From: Helicobacter brantae
GTDB lineage: Bacteria > Campylobacterota > Campylobacteria > Campylobacterales > Helicobacteraceae
Reading direction: 5' to 3'
Assembly: GCF_003364205.1 (NCBI RefSeq)
Contig: NZ_NXLV01000006.1
Coordinates: 29,023 to 93,022, forward strand
DNA: 64,000 nucleotides
Shown here: piece by piece, positions 63,829-64,000 of the stretch
How the letters are laid out: each line of letters opens with the position of its first letter
Numbering within the stretch: the first letter of the stretch is position 1
Translations under genes and position numbers: made by a program
Notes under the pieces: model-generated
What the model was told of the DNA's origin: nothing
Database searches by the model: none
Seen by the model: only the letters and a program-made list of their open reading frames with translations

Positions 63829-64000
63829 TTAGAAATCCCCCTCTTTTCAAACCACAAATTCCTCTCCAATCCCCTTATTTAAACTCTCAGCACTCAAAAC
63901 ATACATCTATCTATCAAAAGCTCTCCTCTCAAAATCTTGATTAAAAGCAAAAAAAAGAAATATCTCTAAACACCCCCAAATCCCCTAGATACCGATATTC
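63829..64000. other. end of window, no supported gene
   Basis: AT-rich non-coding DNA, with CCTCTCC-rich plus-strand runs. I see no gene, tRNA or repeat that can be supported. A gene may begin beyond the window end. Confidence 0.3.

Overview
The window looks like chromosome of a Helicobacter-type member of the Campylobacterota, and not H. pylori itself. The DNA is AT-rich, and many neighbourhoods match what I recall from Helicobacter: fliQ-murB, rpsO/flhA/DHH phosphoesterase, Pit transporter/NifU-like/small repeat protein/murE, panD/ybaB/PDZ protein, and carB followed by a short YrdC protein. A long autotransporter and mononucleotide-tract switching also fit. The species cannot be fixed from the sequence alone. 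Assignments rest on motifs and remembered families; no database search was run.

Core region, about 1-41,200. Housekeeping genes lie in compact runs with 1-4 base overlaps: cell wall (murB, murE, dapF, asd), flagellar export (fliQ, flhA), tRNA modification (ttcA, tsaD, a TsaC-like protein), metabolism (purN, carB, coaE, hemE, ppsA, panD, ispA, an agmatine deiminase) and transport (NCS2 purine permease, CPA2 antiporter, Pit phosphate permease). Accessory pieces are mixed in: a solitary MazF/PemK toxin beside an array of stem-loops (20.9-22.1 kb), an Abi/HEPN gene broken by a one-base frameshift (15.1 kb), an intact Abi/HEPN gene (34.6 kb), and a large autotransporter whose start codon is out of frame across an 11-base G tract, with a second 11-base tract upstream of its promoter (22.2-26.4 kb). 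There is one tRNA-Asn, then tRNA-Ala and tRNA-Val in tandem.

Genomic island, about 41,229-62,710. An element of about 21.5 kb is inserted at the 3' end of tRNA-Val. A 26-bp piece of the tRNA is repeated exactly at 62,685-62,710, next to a P4-type integrase. The island has a primase/helicase, a second tyrosine recombinase, three DNA methyltransferase-like genes, and a long leftward operon of small unknown proteins (56.1 to 50.1 kb) that includes several genes under 60 codons. Inverted repeats of about 124 bp lie near both ends (41.68-41.80 and 60.93-61.05 kb), rich in TTGGGTAA/TTACCCAA words; they could be replication or recombination sites. Two leftward operons share a near-identical promoter and leader that could pair with the ribosome-binding site.

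The island is also a defence cluster: a GNAT toxin with a 47-residue partner, a DUF262 + HEPN pair, a type II restriction-modification pair with a 5-methylcytosine methyltransferase, and a restriction-nuclease/nSTAND3 ATPase fusion. Just outside the right att site is another Abi/HEPN gene whose 3' end has been partly duplicated. The best candidates for undescribed biology are the DUF262-HEPN pair, the REase-nSTAND3 protein, the shared-leader operons of unknown small proteins, the end-located inverted repeats, and the doubly tract-controlled autotransporter.
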